NCBI RefSeq assembly: GCF_036320965.1
Contig: NC_092234.1
Span: 48,073,954 to 48,137,953, forward strand
Length of the DNA: 64,000 nt
DNA from: Panulirus ornatus
Taxonomy: Eukaryota; Arthropoda; Malacostraca; Decapoda; Palinuridae
Reading direction: 5' to 3'
Shown here: positions 10,850-22,829 of the stretch, one piece after another
How positions within the stretch are numbered: position 1 is the stretch's first letter
How the letters are laid out: each line of letters starts with the position of its first letter
The notes under the pieces: generated by a model
The model's input: the letters and a program-made list of their open reading frames with translations, nothing else
Databases searched by the model: none
What the model was told of the DNA's origin: nothing
Program-made: the position numbers and the translations under genes

Positions 10850-11818
10850 CCGTGTAGTATTCGTGCGTTTGTGTCGTGAATACCCGAAGCATTCGTGCCC
10901 GGAGTACTGAAGCATTCGTGTAGTATTCGTGCGTTTGCGTCGTGAATACCTGAAGCATTCGTGCCTGGAATAGTGGAGCGTTCGTACCTGGAGTGCTGAA
11001 GCATTCGTGGCCGGAATACTGAAGCATTCGTGCACCGGATTACTGAAACGTTTGTGCCTGAAGTGCTGAGGCGTTCGTATCTGGAATATTGGGTGACCGA
11101 AACGTTCGTGTCTGGAATATTGGATGACTGAAACGTTCGTGTCTGGAATATCAGAACGTTCGTGTCTGGAACACTGAGCGTTCGTGTCATGGAACACTGA
11201 GCGTTCGTGTCATGGAACACTGAGCGTTCGTGTCATGGAACACTGAGCGTTCGTGTCATGGAACACTGAGCGTTCGTGTCATGGAACACTGAGCGTTCGT
11301 GTCATGGAACACTGAGCGTTCGTGTCTGGAACACTGAGCGTTCGTGTCATGGAATACTGAGCGTTCGTGTCATGGAACACTGAGCGTTCGTGTCATGGAA
11401 CACTGAGCGTTCGTGTCTGGAACACTGAGCGTTCGTGTCATGGAATACTGGAGCGTTCGTGACATGGAATACTGGAGCGTTCGTGCCTGGAACACTGAGC
11501 GTTCGTGTCTGGAACACTGAGCGTTCGTGTCATGGAATACTGAGCGTTCGTGTGTGGAACACTGAGCGTTCGTGTCATGGAATACTGAGCGTTCGTGTCT
11601 GGAACACTGAGCGTTCGTGTTATGGAACACTGAGCGTTCGTGTCTGGAACACTGAGCGTTCGTGTCATGGAACACTGAGCGTTCGTGTCTGGAACACTGA
11701 GCGTTCGTGTCATGGAATACTGAGCGTTCGTGTCATGGAATACTGAGCGTTCGTGTCTGGAACACTGAGCGTTCGTGTGTGGAACACTGAGCGTTCGTGT
11801 CATGGAACACTGAGCGTT
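10850..11818. repeat. Minisatellite, 22-23 bp unit, core ACTGAGCGTTCGTGTC
   Basis: Left part (10850-11160) is divergent, with GAAGCATTCGTG and GAAACGTTCGTG. Right part (11160-11818) is homogeneous, with TGGAACACTGAGCGTTCGTG followed by TCA (23 bp) or TC (22 bp). Several open frames on both strands are artefacts of the array. Confidence 0.96.
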
Positions 11819-11837
11819 CTTTAGGGCACGACTGGGT

Positions 11838-11890
11838 GACTCTCGAGGAGGACCATGTGACCCTCGAGGAGGACCATGTGACCCTTGGGT
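11838..11890. repeat. Short direct repeat, GTGACCCTCGAGGAGGACCA
   Basis: Two and a half copies of a 27 bp unit between the GCGTTCGTG array and the GGTACGACC-type array. Confidence 0.85.
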
Positions 11891-11944
11891 ATGATGCCTT
11901 GGCCTCTGTCTGACCTTTAAGGGTCAAATCAAAGGTCAGGTCAT

Positions 11945-12404
11945 CATTCCCGTGCTCTAAGGCCGTACCGCCGTACTCAAGGGGAGTATACCGTCGTGCT
12001 CCAAGACCGTACCATCGTGCTCAAGGGCCGTACCGTCAGGCTCAGGGGTCGTACCGTCGTGCTCAGGGGTCGTACCGTCGTGCTCAAGGGCCGTACCGCC
12101 GTGCTCAGGGGCCGTACCGTCGTGCTCAAGGGCCGTACCGCCGTGCTCAGGGGCCGTACCGTCGTGCTCAGGGGCCGTACCGCCGTGCTCAGGGGCCGTA
12201 CCGTCGTGCTCAGGGGTCGTACCGTCGTGCTCAGGGGCCGTACCGTCGTGCTCAGGGGCTGTACCATCATGCTCAAGGGCCGTACCGTCGTGCTCAGAGG
12301 TCGTACTGCCGTGCTTAGGGGTCGTACCGTCGTACTCAGGGGCCGTACCGTCGTACTCAGGGGCCGTACCGTCGTGCTTAGGAGCCGTACCGTTGTGCTC
12401 GAAT
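11945..12404. repeat. GGTACGACC-core minisatellite, array 2 (inverted)
   Basis: 21 bp units GTCGTGCTCAGGGGCCGTAC (+C) and variants with AAGGGCC or GGGGTC. This is the reverse complement of the array 1 consensus. A 21 bp unit is 7 codons, so both strands carry long false frames with a 7-residue period. Confidence 0.95.
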
Positions 12405-12599
12405 GATTAACTACTCTTGGTAGTCGTGCACGACTCGTGGAGGTCGTTGGAGAATCCGGGCCAGGGTCGTTAACGTAGGACTGAGGCCAAAAGGATTGTG
12501 AGGTGTGGGAATGAGGCGAGGGACAGGTAAGGTCGGCTCCTCCCTCGCTCGTTTGGTTATCTGCTGGACGACGACAGTAATGTCAGCCCAAATACCTAA

Positions 12600-13080
12600 T
12601 CTGTATAGATGGAGACAGGATGGAGGCCGCTCACTATCCACCACTATTATAGATGGAGACAGCACAGTAAAGCAGGAGGCTCCTCCCCCATCCACCACTG
12701 TAGATGGAGACAGGACAGTACAGCAGAAGGCTCCTTCCCCACCCACCACTATAGATGGAGACAGGACAGTAAAGCATAGATGGAGACAGGATGGAGGCCG
12801 CTCACTATCCACCACTATTATAGATGGAGACAGCACAGTAAAGCAGGAGGCTCCGTCCCCACCCACCACTATAGATGGAGACAGGACAGTAAAGCATAGA
12901 TGGAGACAGGACAGTAAAGCAGGAGGCTCCTTCCCCACACCCACCACTATAGATGGAGACAGGACAGTACAGCAGAAGGCTCCTTCCCCATTCACCACTA
13001 TAGATGGAGACAGGACAGTAAAGTATAGATGGAGACTGGACAGTAAAGCAGGAGGCTCTTCCCCCACACCCACCACAAAC
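12600..13080. repeat. Minisatellite, about 40-60 bp unit, core ATAGATGGAGACAGGACAGT
   Basis: Units combine the core with AAAGCAGGAGGCTCC or ACAGCAGAAGGCTCC and CCCCACCCACCACT. A block with GGATGGAGGCCGCTCACTAT occurs twice (about 12615 and 12788). An inverted outlier of the same family lies at 43000-43115. Confidence 0.94.
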
Positions 13081-13312
13081 TCCATCCTGCACGTCAGTCG
13101 GAAGGAAAACAAGAGTGAAGGATCAAGACGTAGTGTGTAGGATATGACACCGTGGTAATTACATAGGACAAGATGACTGGAAATCCCAAAGTGATTTAAT
13201 TTCCGGCGCCAGTTTCTCCGTGGGACATTTTGGCGCTACTCTGCAAAAGGACAAGAAAAAAAAGAAGAAAGAAAGAAAAAAAAAGAGTTGAAATACATAG
13301 TGTATTGTAAAT

Positions 13313-13432
13313 GCGAGGGGGGGAAGGGGAAGGGAGGGAGGGAGGAGGGGTGTTCGATGAACATGGTCGAGAGGGAGGGACCATGCCTCTCCTCTCTCCC
13401 CCTCCCTCTCCCTCCCTCCCTCCCTCCACCTT
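13313..13432. repeat. Purine-rich arm facing a pyrimidine-rich arm
   Basis: GGGAAGGGGAAGGGAGGGAG (13320 onward) is followed after about 40 bp by CCCCCTCCCTCTCCCTCCCT (13399 onward). Partial inverted repeat able to pair. Confidence 0.7.
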
Positions 13433-13794
13433 GATAAAGGTGAATCTTTTCATTTCAGTGACGTCAGAACCTGTTTCCCTCCCGCCGTATATATCTTTTT
13501 TTTTTTTAGGCTACATCAGGTTCCCAATAAAACAGTTTCAACAAGTGGTCTGGGCCGTTGTACGTTGATAAGTGGGCCACGGACGCGCAGCCTGTTCGTC
13601 TTATCGGGGCGCCGGGAGGGAGGGAGGCAGGAGGGAGGAGAGGGAGTAACTGGGGGGGGGGGTGCGTGACGTAACAGTCCGGGTTGCCCGCTATGGTTGT
13701 CGCGACCAGGCAGCCAGCCCGGACGTGATGGAGGATGGGATAATCTGCGCGTGGAACTGTACAGCTTAGTGTAAATTTTGGCCGGTGTCGTGAA

Positions 13795-13798
<4 letters not shown>
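13433..13798. other. Unassigned CpG-containing stretch
   Basis: No gene recognised. CATTTCAG at 13450-13457 resembles a splice acceptor but no open exon with a donor follows. A G9 run occurs near 13652. Confidence 0.35.

Positions 13799-13828
<30 letters not shown>
13799..13828. repeat. (GT)n microsatellite
   Basis: Pure GT tract. Confidence 0.98.
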
Positions 13829-13831
<3 letters not shown>

Positions 13832-13939
13832 CGGAGGAAGGTGGGTGGTGGGTGTGGGGGAGGATGACTTATTCCCCGCTCCTCTCCCTCACCTTAGCGC
13901 TATTCATACATACATCATACATACCGAAAAACACATCTA

Positions 13940-13941
<2 letters not shown>

Positions 13942-13975
<34 letters not shown>
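13942..13975. repeat. (TA)n microsatellite
   Basis: Borders the left (3') end of the family A tail fragment. Confidence 0.97.
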
Positions 13976-13977
<2 letters not shown>

Positions 13978-13978
<1 letters not shown>

Positions 13979-14099
13979 ATTTTTTTTTTTTTGCTTTGTC
14001 GCTGTCTCCCGCATTTGCGAGGTAGCGCAAGGAAACAGACGAAAGAAATGGCCCAACCCACCCCCATACACATGTATATACATACGTCCACACACGCAA

Positions 14100-14106
<7 letters not shown>
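13978..14106 (-). mobile_element. Family A LINE 3' end, orphan fragment
   Basis: Reverse complement of the family A 3' UTR: T-rich end, GCTTTGTCGCTGTCTCCCGC, GCGAGGTAGCGCAAGGAAAC, GACGAAAGAAATGGCCCAAC, then CCCATACACATGTATATACA. It preserves the tail core that copy 1 lacks. TA tracts border both sides. Confidence 0.9.
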
Positions 14107-14283
<177 letters not shown>

Positions 14284-14480
14284 CACACACAAGTACTCGC
14301 TCGCTTTTGCTGTTATACACATACATTAACTTAAGGCACATACGCACGAAGATATATACATGCGGACGTAATACATTTGATCATACATAATGATAATGTC
14401 ATGGCTGTACGCACACACCAAGCTGAGGATTTTAAAACCTCAGTAATTTCCTAAAAAACTTGTGGTAATCAGAGGTTGGA

Positions 14481-14538
14481 TGTAATTACCTTTATGTAAT
14501 TACCTTTATGTAATTACCTTTATGTAATTACCTTTTTT
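14481..14538. repeat. Tandem repeat, 14 bp unit TGTAATTACCTTTA
   Basis: Four near-perfect copies. Confidence 0.93.
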
Positions 14539-16225
14539 TTGCACTGTATCTTAGTGAGTTCTGTATTCATGATGCCCCATATCTTAAAACTTTCCTTACC
14601 ATAATATTAAGAATATTTTGTATGATGTGTACGTACGTTATATAACTCAGATTCTTCCATTCATTCGTTACTATTATAACACAAGAGTATGTCTTTCGTG
14701 ATGTGCCACACACACACACACACACACACACACAGCATGGTAGGCGGTAAACATGATCGTTCAAAAGTATACGAAACATCACAAAATCTTTACCGTAACG
14801 TTAACGTAACATGTTCCGTTAACACTAGGCTATTCAAGATAAGGAAACTTCGTTTCTACAATGTTCTAGAGAAGAATGATGGACGGACCCCACGAGATGA
14901 TAGCAGTACAGCACCTGTGGACGTCTCTAACATAACGAAGCTTAACTACATTTTGGCAACTTTAACGAACTTCATAATAACGTAATAACAACACAAGAAT
15001 AGCGATAAAGAGTTCGGTAACGCCTAACATAGAGTTGGCTAAGATGTCAAAGACAGCGTATTAAATAATAAATTATTAAGACACGAGGATTTAAATTCAA
15101 AAAAAGAAAGGGGAGGCAAATTGTGCCTAAGTAACATAGGTAAACGCAATTGGTGATCAGAAAGAGCGCGGTAAAATACCCGACCGCCGGTGACGGAGGG
15201 AGACTCGAGTGGGGTTTTATAGGGTTGGCGGAGGGAGGATTTGAGGATGAGTAATGTTTCAGGTGGGTAATTATGTCGGCCGGGAGACCCACGTGGCCAG
15301 GTAAGGCTGAGTAACGAGGCTTTACCCCTGAGTCACTATCCCCCGTAGTACGTACGTCTCCTCTCTGGGGGGGTTTTGTTGGGGGAAGTGCAGGTGACGC
15401 TCGGGGGAGCTATACAATCAGGGGAGAGCTTCCCTGGGGGGGAGGGAACGGACGGACTGTGGCGGCGCGGCGCTGCTTGCTACCTCCCTCCCACCCTTCC
15501 TCCCTCCTTCCTTCCCTCTTCCCTATGTCTTCCTGACGTCATCGCGTGAGGGGGAGGACTAGGTCTTTACGTAGTGGTGATGGCTTTTCGTAATAGTGAT
15601 ATACAAAGGTGGCGCGATGTCATGAGATTTACCCGTTGATACAGACAAATGTTTTAAGGACACCACTGTGTTCATGCGGTGAGGGAAGTTCGTAGCTTAT
15701 ACTGTAGTAGTGGTAATGCCTTGTTACTGTATGTATCGCGTCTTTACTGTAGTCATGTAACAGGTTTTGTCTGCTGTATGCATAGTAATGGTTCATGTAG
15801 TGTTAGTTAGGTTTATCAGTTACGAAAATGCTGTTTTTCGTGTGTGGCTACGCTTGGCCGAAACAATGTAATAAGTGACTGATTACATTTTGATGAAATC
15901 ATTTAAGTATTGGGATTATTTTTGATAACGTTTGATAGCTTTTTATCAATGAGTTCATTATATTGACAGTGGTAAATAGCGGATTTATATCTTTAAGAAT
16001 AACTGTGATTAATTAAAACTTTTTTTAACCACATGAAATTTGTTAATAGGCTTCGATACTTTACCTCAGCGGGTTTGGAAATAAAAATTCATATCCAAAT
16101 GTAATTTCTTTTTTTCTCCGTCTTGCCACCACTGACCTATAAAGAAAAGAAGGCAAGAGTCATCATTTGATCATGATCACATTTACCAGGAACTGATCAG
16201 AGTCGGTCTTATGACACAAACGTAG
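14539..16225. other. Unassigned 1.7 kb stretch
   Basis: Low repeat content. It holds a CA tract (14708-14733), a donor-like GGCCAGGTAAGG at 15294-15305, and GC-rich DNA at 15360-15560. The longest frame (14689-14985) has no recognisable domain. No gene can be called. Confidence 0.4.
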
Positions 16226-16229
16226 CGTA

Positions 16230-16610
16230 ATGTCGTATTGTGGCGGGATGGGATGTGAGGGATGTTTGTTTACATTACCGCCGTCGTCGCCGCCAAGCCG
16301 CCGCTGCCTCCGCCGACGCCGCCTTCTTCCCCGGTCCTCCTCCTCCTCCGAGGAGGTGGATTATTTACCCTGGGCTCCCGCCTCCCTTTGCTGCCCCGGG
16401 TCAGTTGCTACGACCAGGTCGTGTCCGACGGCTGGTCGGTCGCCCGGGCCGTAAGCTGCCCGCCATAGTCTATCTCACTCGCGCGGTGTCATTTTTATCG
16501 CTGGGATCATTATCATCGCTACCGCCGGTGCTCTCCTGCGGCGCCGGGTTGGTAAATCATATCTCGCGACATCTTCCTCACTCACAACCCTCAGGTGAGA
16601 CGCAGGATTT
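16230..16610. other. CpG-rich segment, possible promoter or 5' exon
   Basis: Dense CG (CCGCCGTCGTCGCCGCCAAG, CCTCCGCCGACGCCGCC) in otherwise AT-rich surroundings. It ends in CTCAGGTGAGACG (16589-16601), a donor-like sequence. Frames across it are short, low complexity and mutually overlapping, so no product is proposed. Confidence 0.25.
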
Positions 16611-16637
16611 TTTTTGGGGGTCTTTTGTGTTTTCACG

Positions 16638-16657
16638 ATTATTATTATTATTCTTAT

Positions 16658-16732
<75 letters not shown>
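16638..16732. repeat. (TTA/TTC)n trinucleotide repeat
   Basis: ATT, then TTC, then TTA runs. Confidence 0.95.
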
Positions 16733-16733
<1 letters not shown>

Positions 16734-17680
16734 ATTTGTTGTTGCATCATCATTGTTATAATTAAAGAATGTTTTATTTGAGTGATTTTGACGAGGTTTT
16801 GGGTCTAACCTATATAACGTGGTGTTACATACCTACACTTTGTCCATGCGTATATTTCACGCACTATGTGGCGTAAACTACCAGGAAGCAATGAGTGATT
16901 AATTGTGGGGTCAGCAAGGATTTCGGTATGAAGTTGAAATCGTATAAAAAAGGAAAATAACTCCTCCCATTGTTTGAAATGGAAATACTTTTCAGAATAA
17001 GATAATTTACATCATGTATGTATGATGCTTTTTGGAATTTCAGAGTGAAGTGGTGGTCCTCTTCCATATTTTCGAAATGAATTTTAGTGTTGCATGTAGT
17101 GAAGGACAGTGACTTTCTGTGCGTGATTGAAAATGAATGGTTGGCGGTGACTGTCTATATGTAAGGCGCTCCTATTTTCACGAGTTGTCATGTGATATCA
17201 ATGAAAATCAACTGTTGATAACCTAACCTAAATCAGGAAGGTTAACTTTATCATTACTGCGTTTTAGATGCTTATGATTCTACTCACTGAAAAGAAAGAA
17301 TATTTTTGGAGATGTTCAGTTCTCATAATATTTGTCGTCCGAAACTGTCCTTCCTAATGAAGTAATCACTTAACCACAAGAGTAATCCTTAGGTTTGAAG
17401 GCTTTTATAATCCGCAAATGTTGATTGGACAAGATTTTATCGATATTAAGAAAAATTTGGCCTCGTATACTCACAGACAGACGGACATGTATCCATGCGG
17501 CAGATGTGCGGAAAATCACGAACAAACTCAGCGATGGAAGTAGCCAGCGCACAAGTAGGAAAATAAGATACATAGAAAAAACCACATAAAACAGGACAAG
17601 AAAAAAAAAATGGATGGACAAGGAATATGAGCAAAATCGACGGGAACAACACAACACTTAGCATGCAACAGGTAGCTCTT
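16733..17680. other. Unassigned AT-rich stretch
   Basis: No element or exon recognised. Overlapping minus-strand frames at 17370-17664 have no known domain. A short AACCTAACCTAAA motif lies near 17221. Confidence 0.4.
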
Positions 17681-17681
17681 T

Positions 17682-17743
<62 letters not shown>
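17682..17743. repeat. (TA)n microsatellite
   Basis: Left border of family B copy 2. Confidence 0.97.
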
Positions 17744-17745
<2 letters not shown>

Positions 17746-17756
17746 TTCTTCATACT

Positions 17757-17973
17757 ATTCGCTATTTCCCGCGTTAGCAAGGTAGCGTTAAGAACAGAGG
17801 ACTGGACCTTTGAGGGAACATCCTCACCTGACCCCCTTCTCTGTTCCTTCTTTTGGAAAATTAAAAAAAAAAAAAACAGAGGGAGGATTTCCAGTCCCCC
17901 GCTTCCTTCCCTTTTAGTCGCCTTCTACGACACGCAGGGAATACGTGGGAAGTATTCTTTCTCCCCTATCCCC

Positions 17974-17977
<4 letters not shown>
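17757..17977 (-). mobile_element. Family B non-autonomous element, copy 2
   Basis: Full-length by comparison with copies 1 and 3: TTCGCTATTTCCCGCGTTAG, AGAACAGAGGACTGGACC, CCCTTCTCTGTTCCTTC, an A-run, GATTTCCAGTCCCCCGC, TTTTAGTCGCC, ACGACACGCAGGGAATACG and CCCCTATCCCCAGGG. TA tracts border both ends. Confidence 0.92.

Positions 17978-18059
<82 letters not shown>
17978..18059. repeat. (TA)n microsatellite
   Basis: Starts immediately after CCCCAGGG, as in copies 1 and 3. Confidence 0.97.
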
Positions 18060-18062
<3 letters not shown>

Positions 18063-18204
18063 TAAGAATGACAGGTAGATAGAAAGATATGTATTAGTTC
18101 GATGGCTTTATCAGTAGAAGGTGAGGGAATGTGTAATAATAAATCGTGTGTGTGACGTGGGTTAATAATGCCAGTGTTGGGTTGCGTGAGGTTGTATGTG
18201 GGCG

Positions 18205-18345
18205 GGAGGCGGCCCGCCCGCCCGCCCGCCCGCCCGCCTGGTCGATGTCTCGACCAAGATCAACAGATAAGCCATCACGTCAGACGCGGACGTACGTACG
18301 GACGTACGGCTGGCGTAGGAGGAGGAGGAGGAGGAGGAGGAGGGA
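18205..18345. repeat. (CCCG)n, ACGTACG palindromes and (GGA)n cluster
   Basis: GCCCGCCCGCCCGCCCGCCC at about 18211-18235, GTACGTACGGACGTACGG at 18292-18309, and (GGA)n at 18317-18342. Confidence 0.9.
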
Positions 18346-18439
18346 AAGAAGATAAACATGGTTTAGGTTGAAATACCGGGCGCCAGTCCGAGTTAATTTA
18401 GTTAGGTAAAGCAAAGCGTTGGTTACCTCCATGTCTTCT

Positions 18440-18985
18440 TTATACTGTCCGGGGCCGTACCTTGTAGCCTGTTTATATTATCCGTCCGTACCTCGTAGTC
18501 TGTTTATATTGTCCGTCAGCCTGTTTATATTATCCGTCCGCACCTCGTAGCCTGTTTATATTGTCCGTCCGTACCTTGTAGCCTGTTTATATTGTCCGTC
18601 CGTACCTTGTAGCCTGTTTATATTGTCCGTCCGTACCTTGTAGCCTGTTTATATTGTCCGTCCGTACCTCGTAGCCTGTTTATATTGTCCGTCCGTACCT
18701 TGTAGCCTGTTTATATTGTCCGTCCGTACCTCGTAGCCTGTTTATATTGTACGTCCGCACCTTGTAGCCTGTTTATATTGTCCGTCCGTACCTTGTAGCC
18801 TGTTTATATTGTCCGTCCGTACCTTGTAGCCTATTTATATTGTCCGTCCGTGCCACGTAGCCTGTTTATATTGTCCGTCCGCACCTCGTAGCCTGTTTAT
18901 ATTGTCCGTCCGTACGTTGTAGTCTGTTTATATTGTCCGTCCGTACGTTGTAGTCTGTTTATATTGTCCGTCCGTACGTTGTAGT
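18440..18985. repeat. Minisatellite, 31 bp unit, core ATTGTCCGTCCGTACC
   Basis: About 17 units of TTTATATTGTCCGTCCGTAC plus CTTGTAGCCTG, with CTCG/CTTG/GTTG variants. The last three units share the GTTGTAGTC variant. Confidence 0.96.
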
Positions 18986-19224
18986 CAAGGATTAATAAGA
19001 ATGGTTTTATGATCTGTTCGGCGCTGGTTTGTGGTGCTAGAGGGAATGAATCACCCTCATCTATTTTTAATCATCTTTTTACTACTGTTGTTGTAAGATT
19101 TCACTTTAGTGATACATCCAATGTCTTTGTCTTGTGATTGTAACTTGACTGTTTTAGTGATACGCTAATATTTTTACAAGTAATTACATTCAAGTACCAT
19201 GCAGTCTGATGTTTTACCTTGTTC

Positions 19225-19228
<4 letters not shown>

Positions 19229-19315
<87 letters not shown>
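19229..19315. repeat. (TA)n microsatellite
   Basis: Pure tract; unassigned sequence on both sides (18986-19228 and 19316-19440). Confidence 0.98.
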
Positions 19316-19318
<3 letters not shown>

Positions 19319-19439
19319 CTATTGAATCTTCATTAAGGACAAGCCTCAGACGAACAGAATGCGCAAAAAGAAAAGGGAAGTTGGTTAAAATCATAAGAAT
19401 TAGAGTTTGGAAGGTGAAAAATAGGTATAGGGTGTATAG

Positions 19440-19692
19440 AAAGTGAATATTTGGAGTGATAATCTCGCGTGTAGTTTAGTTATGGTGTCTCTAAAGTGGA
19501 AATTTGGAGTGTAGTCTAGTGTTTGGTAAATATATAAGGAAAATTTGGAGTATAGTCTAGTATATGTGAATATAAAGGGAAAATTTGGTGTGTAGTCCAT
19601 TATGTGTTTTAAACAAATTGAAATTTTGCAGTGTAGTCTAGTGTATGATGTGCATAAAAGTGAAAATTTGGAGTGTAGTCTCGTAGGTTATT
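19440..19692. repeat. Degenerate tandem repeat, about 55-65 bp unit
   Basis: Five units sharing GAAAATTTGGAGTGTAGTCT with variable AT-rich spacers. Confidence 0.8.
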
Positions 19693-19892
19693 TTTATTAG
19701 AGTAGGACAAGAAATCCTAACTCTGTTTCCGATGTGTGGAATTATTTATTTCTAACGGATTCAGAATGGCTGTTTGGCGGCCAATTTTTTGTGAGAGATA
19801 AAAAAAAAAGGGAAAAATCCCTCATACTTGAAATACGAAGATGGTTTGGGCTGCCAATTTGACGGACTGAGAGCCATCCGGGGGATAGTTTG

Positions 19893-20280
19893 GCGCTTGT
19901 TACAGTTACTTAGTGTCACTCGTTACAGTTACTTAGTGTCACTCGTTACAGTTACTTAGTGTCACTCGTTACAGTTACTTAGTGTCACTCGTTACAGTTA
20001 CTTAGTGTCACTCGTTACAGTTACTTAGTGTCACTCGTTACAGTTACTTAGTGTCACTCGTTACAGTTACTTAGTGTCACTCGTTACAGTTACTTAGTGT
20101 CACTTGTTACAGTTACTTAGCGTCACTCGTTACAGTTACTTAGTGTCACTCGTTACAGTTACTTAGTGTCACTCGTTACAGTTACTTAGTGTCACTCGTT
20201 ACAGTTACTTAGCGTCACTCGTTACAGTTACTTAGTGTCACTCGTTACAGTTACTTAGTGTCACTCGTTACAGTTACGCG
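19893..20280. repeat. Minisatellite, 23 bp unit, core CAGTTACTTAGTGTCACTCG
   Basis: About 16 nearly identical copies. Rare variants are CACTTG (about 20100) and TAGCGTC (about 20120 and 20210). Confidence 0.97.
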
Positions 20281-20334
20281 GTTACGCAGTGTGTGTCACA
20301 TGTCTGTCGTTGGCGTGGCTGCGCGGGTCGTTTT

Positions 20335-20500
20335 GACGGAGAGCTATCGTGCACGGCGATCGTCCACGTCACGTGACGGAAGTTCGGCTACCGTCTCCAG
20401 CTCACGGCGATCGTCCACGTCACGCGACGGGAGTTCAGCTATCGTGCACGGCGATCGTCCACGTCACTTGACGGGAGTTCAGCTATCGTAGACGGCGATC
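20335..20500. repeat. Palindrome-rich repeat, about 57 bp unit, core GGCGATCGTCCACGTCAC
   Basis: Three units carrying GGGAGTTCAGCTATCG. Each contains the palindrome CGATCG; the first also has GTCACGTGAC. Confidence 0.9.
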
Positions 20501-20609
20501 GTGTCTCCATACAAGTATGTCCAGTCATCATCTCCTGTGATCGCCTCATCGCATGGAAGATGTTCACTACCGTATGGCGATCGTCCAACACGTGGCATGT
20601 CGTCCACCA

Positions 20610-20755
20610 CGTGCGACGATCGTCCACACACACACGTGCGACGATCGTCCACACACACACACGTGCGGCGATCGTCCACACACACACACGTGCACGATCG
20701 TCCACACACACGTGCACGATCGTCCACACACACGTGCGGCGGTTAGGTTCGCGCA
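20610..20755. repeat. Tandem repeat of CGATCGTCCACACACACGTG
   Basis: Six units of about 22-28 bp. They reuse the CGATCGTCCAC word of the previous array, with CA-tract length variation. Confidence 0.92.
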
Positions 20756-20774
20756 GTGAAGACACACTAAGCTA

Positions 20775-21108
20775 GGCTGTGAGGGGTACTGGCTAGGCTG
20801 TGAGGGGGTACTGGCTAGGCTGTGAGGGGGTACTGGCTAGGTTGTGAGGGGTACTGGCTAGGTTGTGAGGGGGTACTGGCTAGGCTGTGAGGGGTACTGG
20901 CTAGGTTGTGAGGAGGTACTGGCTAGGCTGTGAGGAGGTACTGGCTAGGTTGTGAGAGGTACTGGCTAGGCTGTGAGAGGTACTGGCTAGGTTGTGAGGA
21001 GGTACTGGCTAGGCTGTGAGGAGGTACTGGCTAGGCTGTGAGGAGGTACTGGCTAGGCTGTGAGGGGGGTACTGGCTAGGCTGTGAGGGGGTACTGACTA
21101 GGCTGAGG
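20775..21108. repeat. Minisatellite, 21 bp class, GTACTGGCTAGGCTGTGAGG
   Basis: About 15 units; GGGG, AGGAG and AGAG length variants, and GGTTG/GGCTG variants. Confidence 0.96.
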
Positions 21109-21282
21109 AGGTGAATTATTATGTGAATTATTTGGCTTGGAAGTTTATGTGCTGAACTGACGTCAAACTACGATACAGAATAGTTTCGTTTCCGTTTTAA
21201 AAGATTTTTTAGTCGTATGGGAAGCGGGGACGCATCCGATACAATAATTACCGACAGACATTTCCAAATAAGTTTAGTCGCT

Positions 21283-21316
21283 CTTATTATTATCATTAAT
21301 ATCATTATTATTATTA

Positions 21317-21388
<72 letters not shown>

Positions 21389-21435
21389 CATTATTAATAT
21401 TATTATTATTATTATTATTATCATTATTATTATTT
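21283..21435. repeat. (ATT)n trinucleotide repeat
   Basis: Long ATT tract with a few ATC interruptions. Confidence 0.97.
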
Positions 21436-22050
21436 GTCTAGGTTATTGAACTGCAGATAATATAAGGTTAAAAAAAAAAAATTTACCCTACTTTAATATA
21501 GTTCTTGTTGGGCAATTAATACATGTGTGTTGTGCTACATGCGGAAGTGTGAGGTGCATCACATACAAAGATTATGTTATCGACTTACATGTGACCTACT
21601 GGTCGTGTATGGTAACCTTACGTTACTAACAAGTATTAATCAGTTATAAAGGTAAGACTTTAGATATTATAACTACTTCCCCTTTCCCATCCTCCACCAG
21701 CCTAGCCGAGTTCCTTTAAATATATAGTTATACCAGACAAGATGGTTGGTGTGTTGAAGGGTCCATATTAGTTTAGAATTGTCGTGGCTTGAAGTGGTGG
21801 TGCTTTAACTACTCAGTCGTTACCAGTACTAGGTTGATTCTATAAGATCAAGGTGAGTGGAGCTGTTAAATGATCATTCTGACTTGAATTTCATGAAATT
21901 CATTCTTAGTTTGTTCTATGAATTCCATCCCATTAAAACTTAGGTTTTTCGTTGTTACCGTAACTACTACTTCGGCTGGGAAAAATATATTCCGTGCTTG
22001 TCGTAGGTTTGGAAACTTTGTGGACTTACAGACCATGTCATTTCAGCCAC
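21436..22050. other. Unassigned stretch
   Basis: AT-rich, no frame over 60 codons and no repeat match. Confidence 0.4.
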
Positions 22051-22262
22051 ACGGTAGTCGCTGTCTACCTCAAAATTCATATTATTCGCTGTAGCTTAGC
22101 TACGGTAGTCAACTGTCTACCTCAAAATTCATATTATTCGCTCTAGCTTAGCTACGGTAGTCAACTGTCTACCTCAAAATTCATATTATTCGCTGTAACT
22201 TAGCTACAGTGTCACTGTCTACCTCAGAATTCATATTATACACTGTAGCTTAGCTACGGTGT
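22051..22262. repeat. Tandem repeat, about 57 bp unit, four copies
   Basis: Units share CTGTCTACCTCAAAATTCAT, ATTATTCGCTGTAGCTTAG and CTACGGTAGT. Confidence 0.93.
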
Positions 22263-22764
22263 GTTGATATCTTTCAAGTTGTGGTCCTACTTAATTTGAT
22301 ACCCGGGCTATGGATGCAATCAGTATTTGCGGTCTTGGCTAAGCCATCAGTTCTCCTCTTTTCCCCACTACATTCTTAAGAGCGCATGTCTGACCTTTCT
22401 CATTACTTTGGCATGTTCATCGTGTTAGATTGAAATGGTGCGTAGGACGATTTTTTCTGGGAAAGACGGAAGACCTGGTGGCGAAGAATGGTTGGGATAA
22501 AGTTGGAAGATCCCGGTAACGCAAGTGTAACGGAACATGTCGATGTTACTTCAAAGATTTGTGACGGTGTGTGTGTGTGTGTGTGTGTCACATAGCGGCA
22601 GACCTGGGCTATTGCTGAATGATATAGAGGTAAAAGTGCTGTTTTATTACCAAAGTTACGATGCGGACCTATAAACAAAATTATCGAAATGATACATAAA
22701 CCAGTTCTAATTTATTTTTGTGCATTAATGAAGTAGATTTAGGCACACACTTTCATGTAATTCC

Positions 22765-22769
<5 letters not shown>
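22263..22769. other. Unassigned stretch with a GT tract
   Basis: GT at 22567-22588. A 91-codon minus frame (22403-22678) reads through the GT tract and shows no domain. Confidence 0.4.

Positions 22770-22826
<57 letters not shown>
22770..22826. repeat. (TA)n microsatellite
   Basis: Pure tract. The 400 bp after it (22827-23226) carry nothing I recognise. Confidence 0.97.

Positions 22827-22829
<3 letters not shown>

Noticed and set aside
18440..18985. CRISPR-like array (31 bp unit, regular spacing)
   Set aside because: Units are directly adjacent with no unique spacers, and the genome is eukaryotic.
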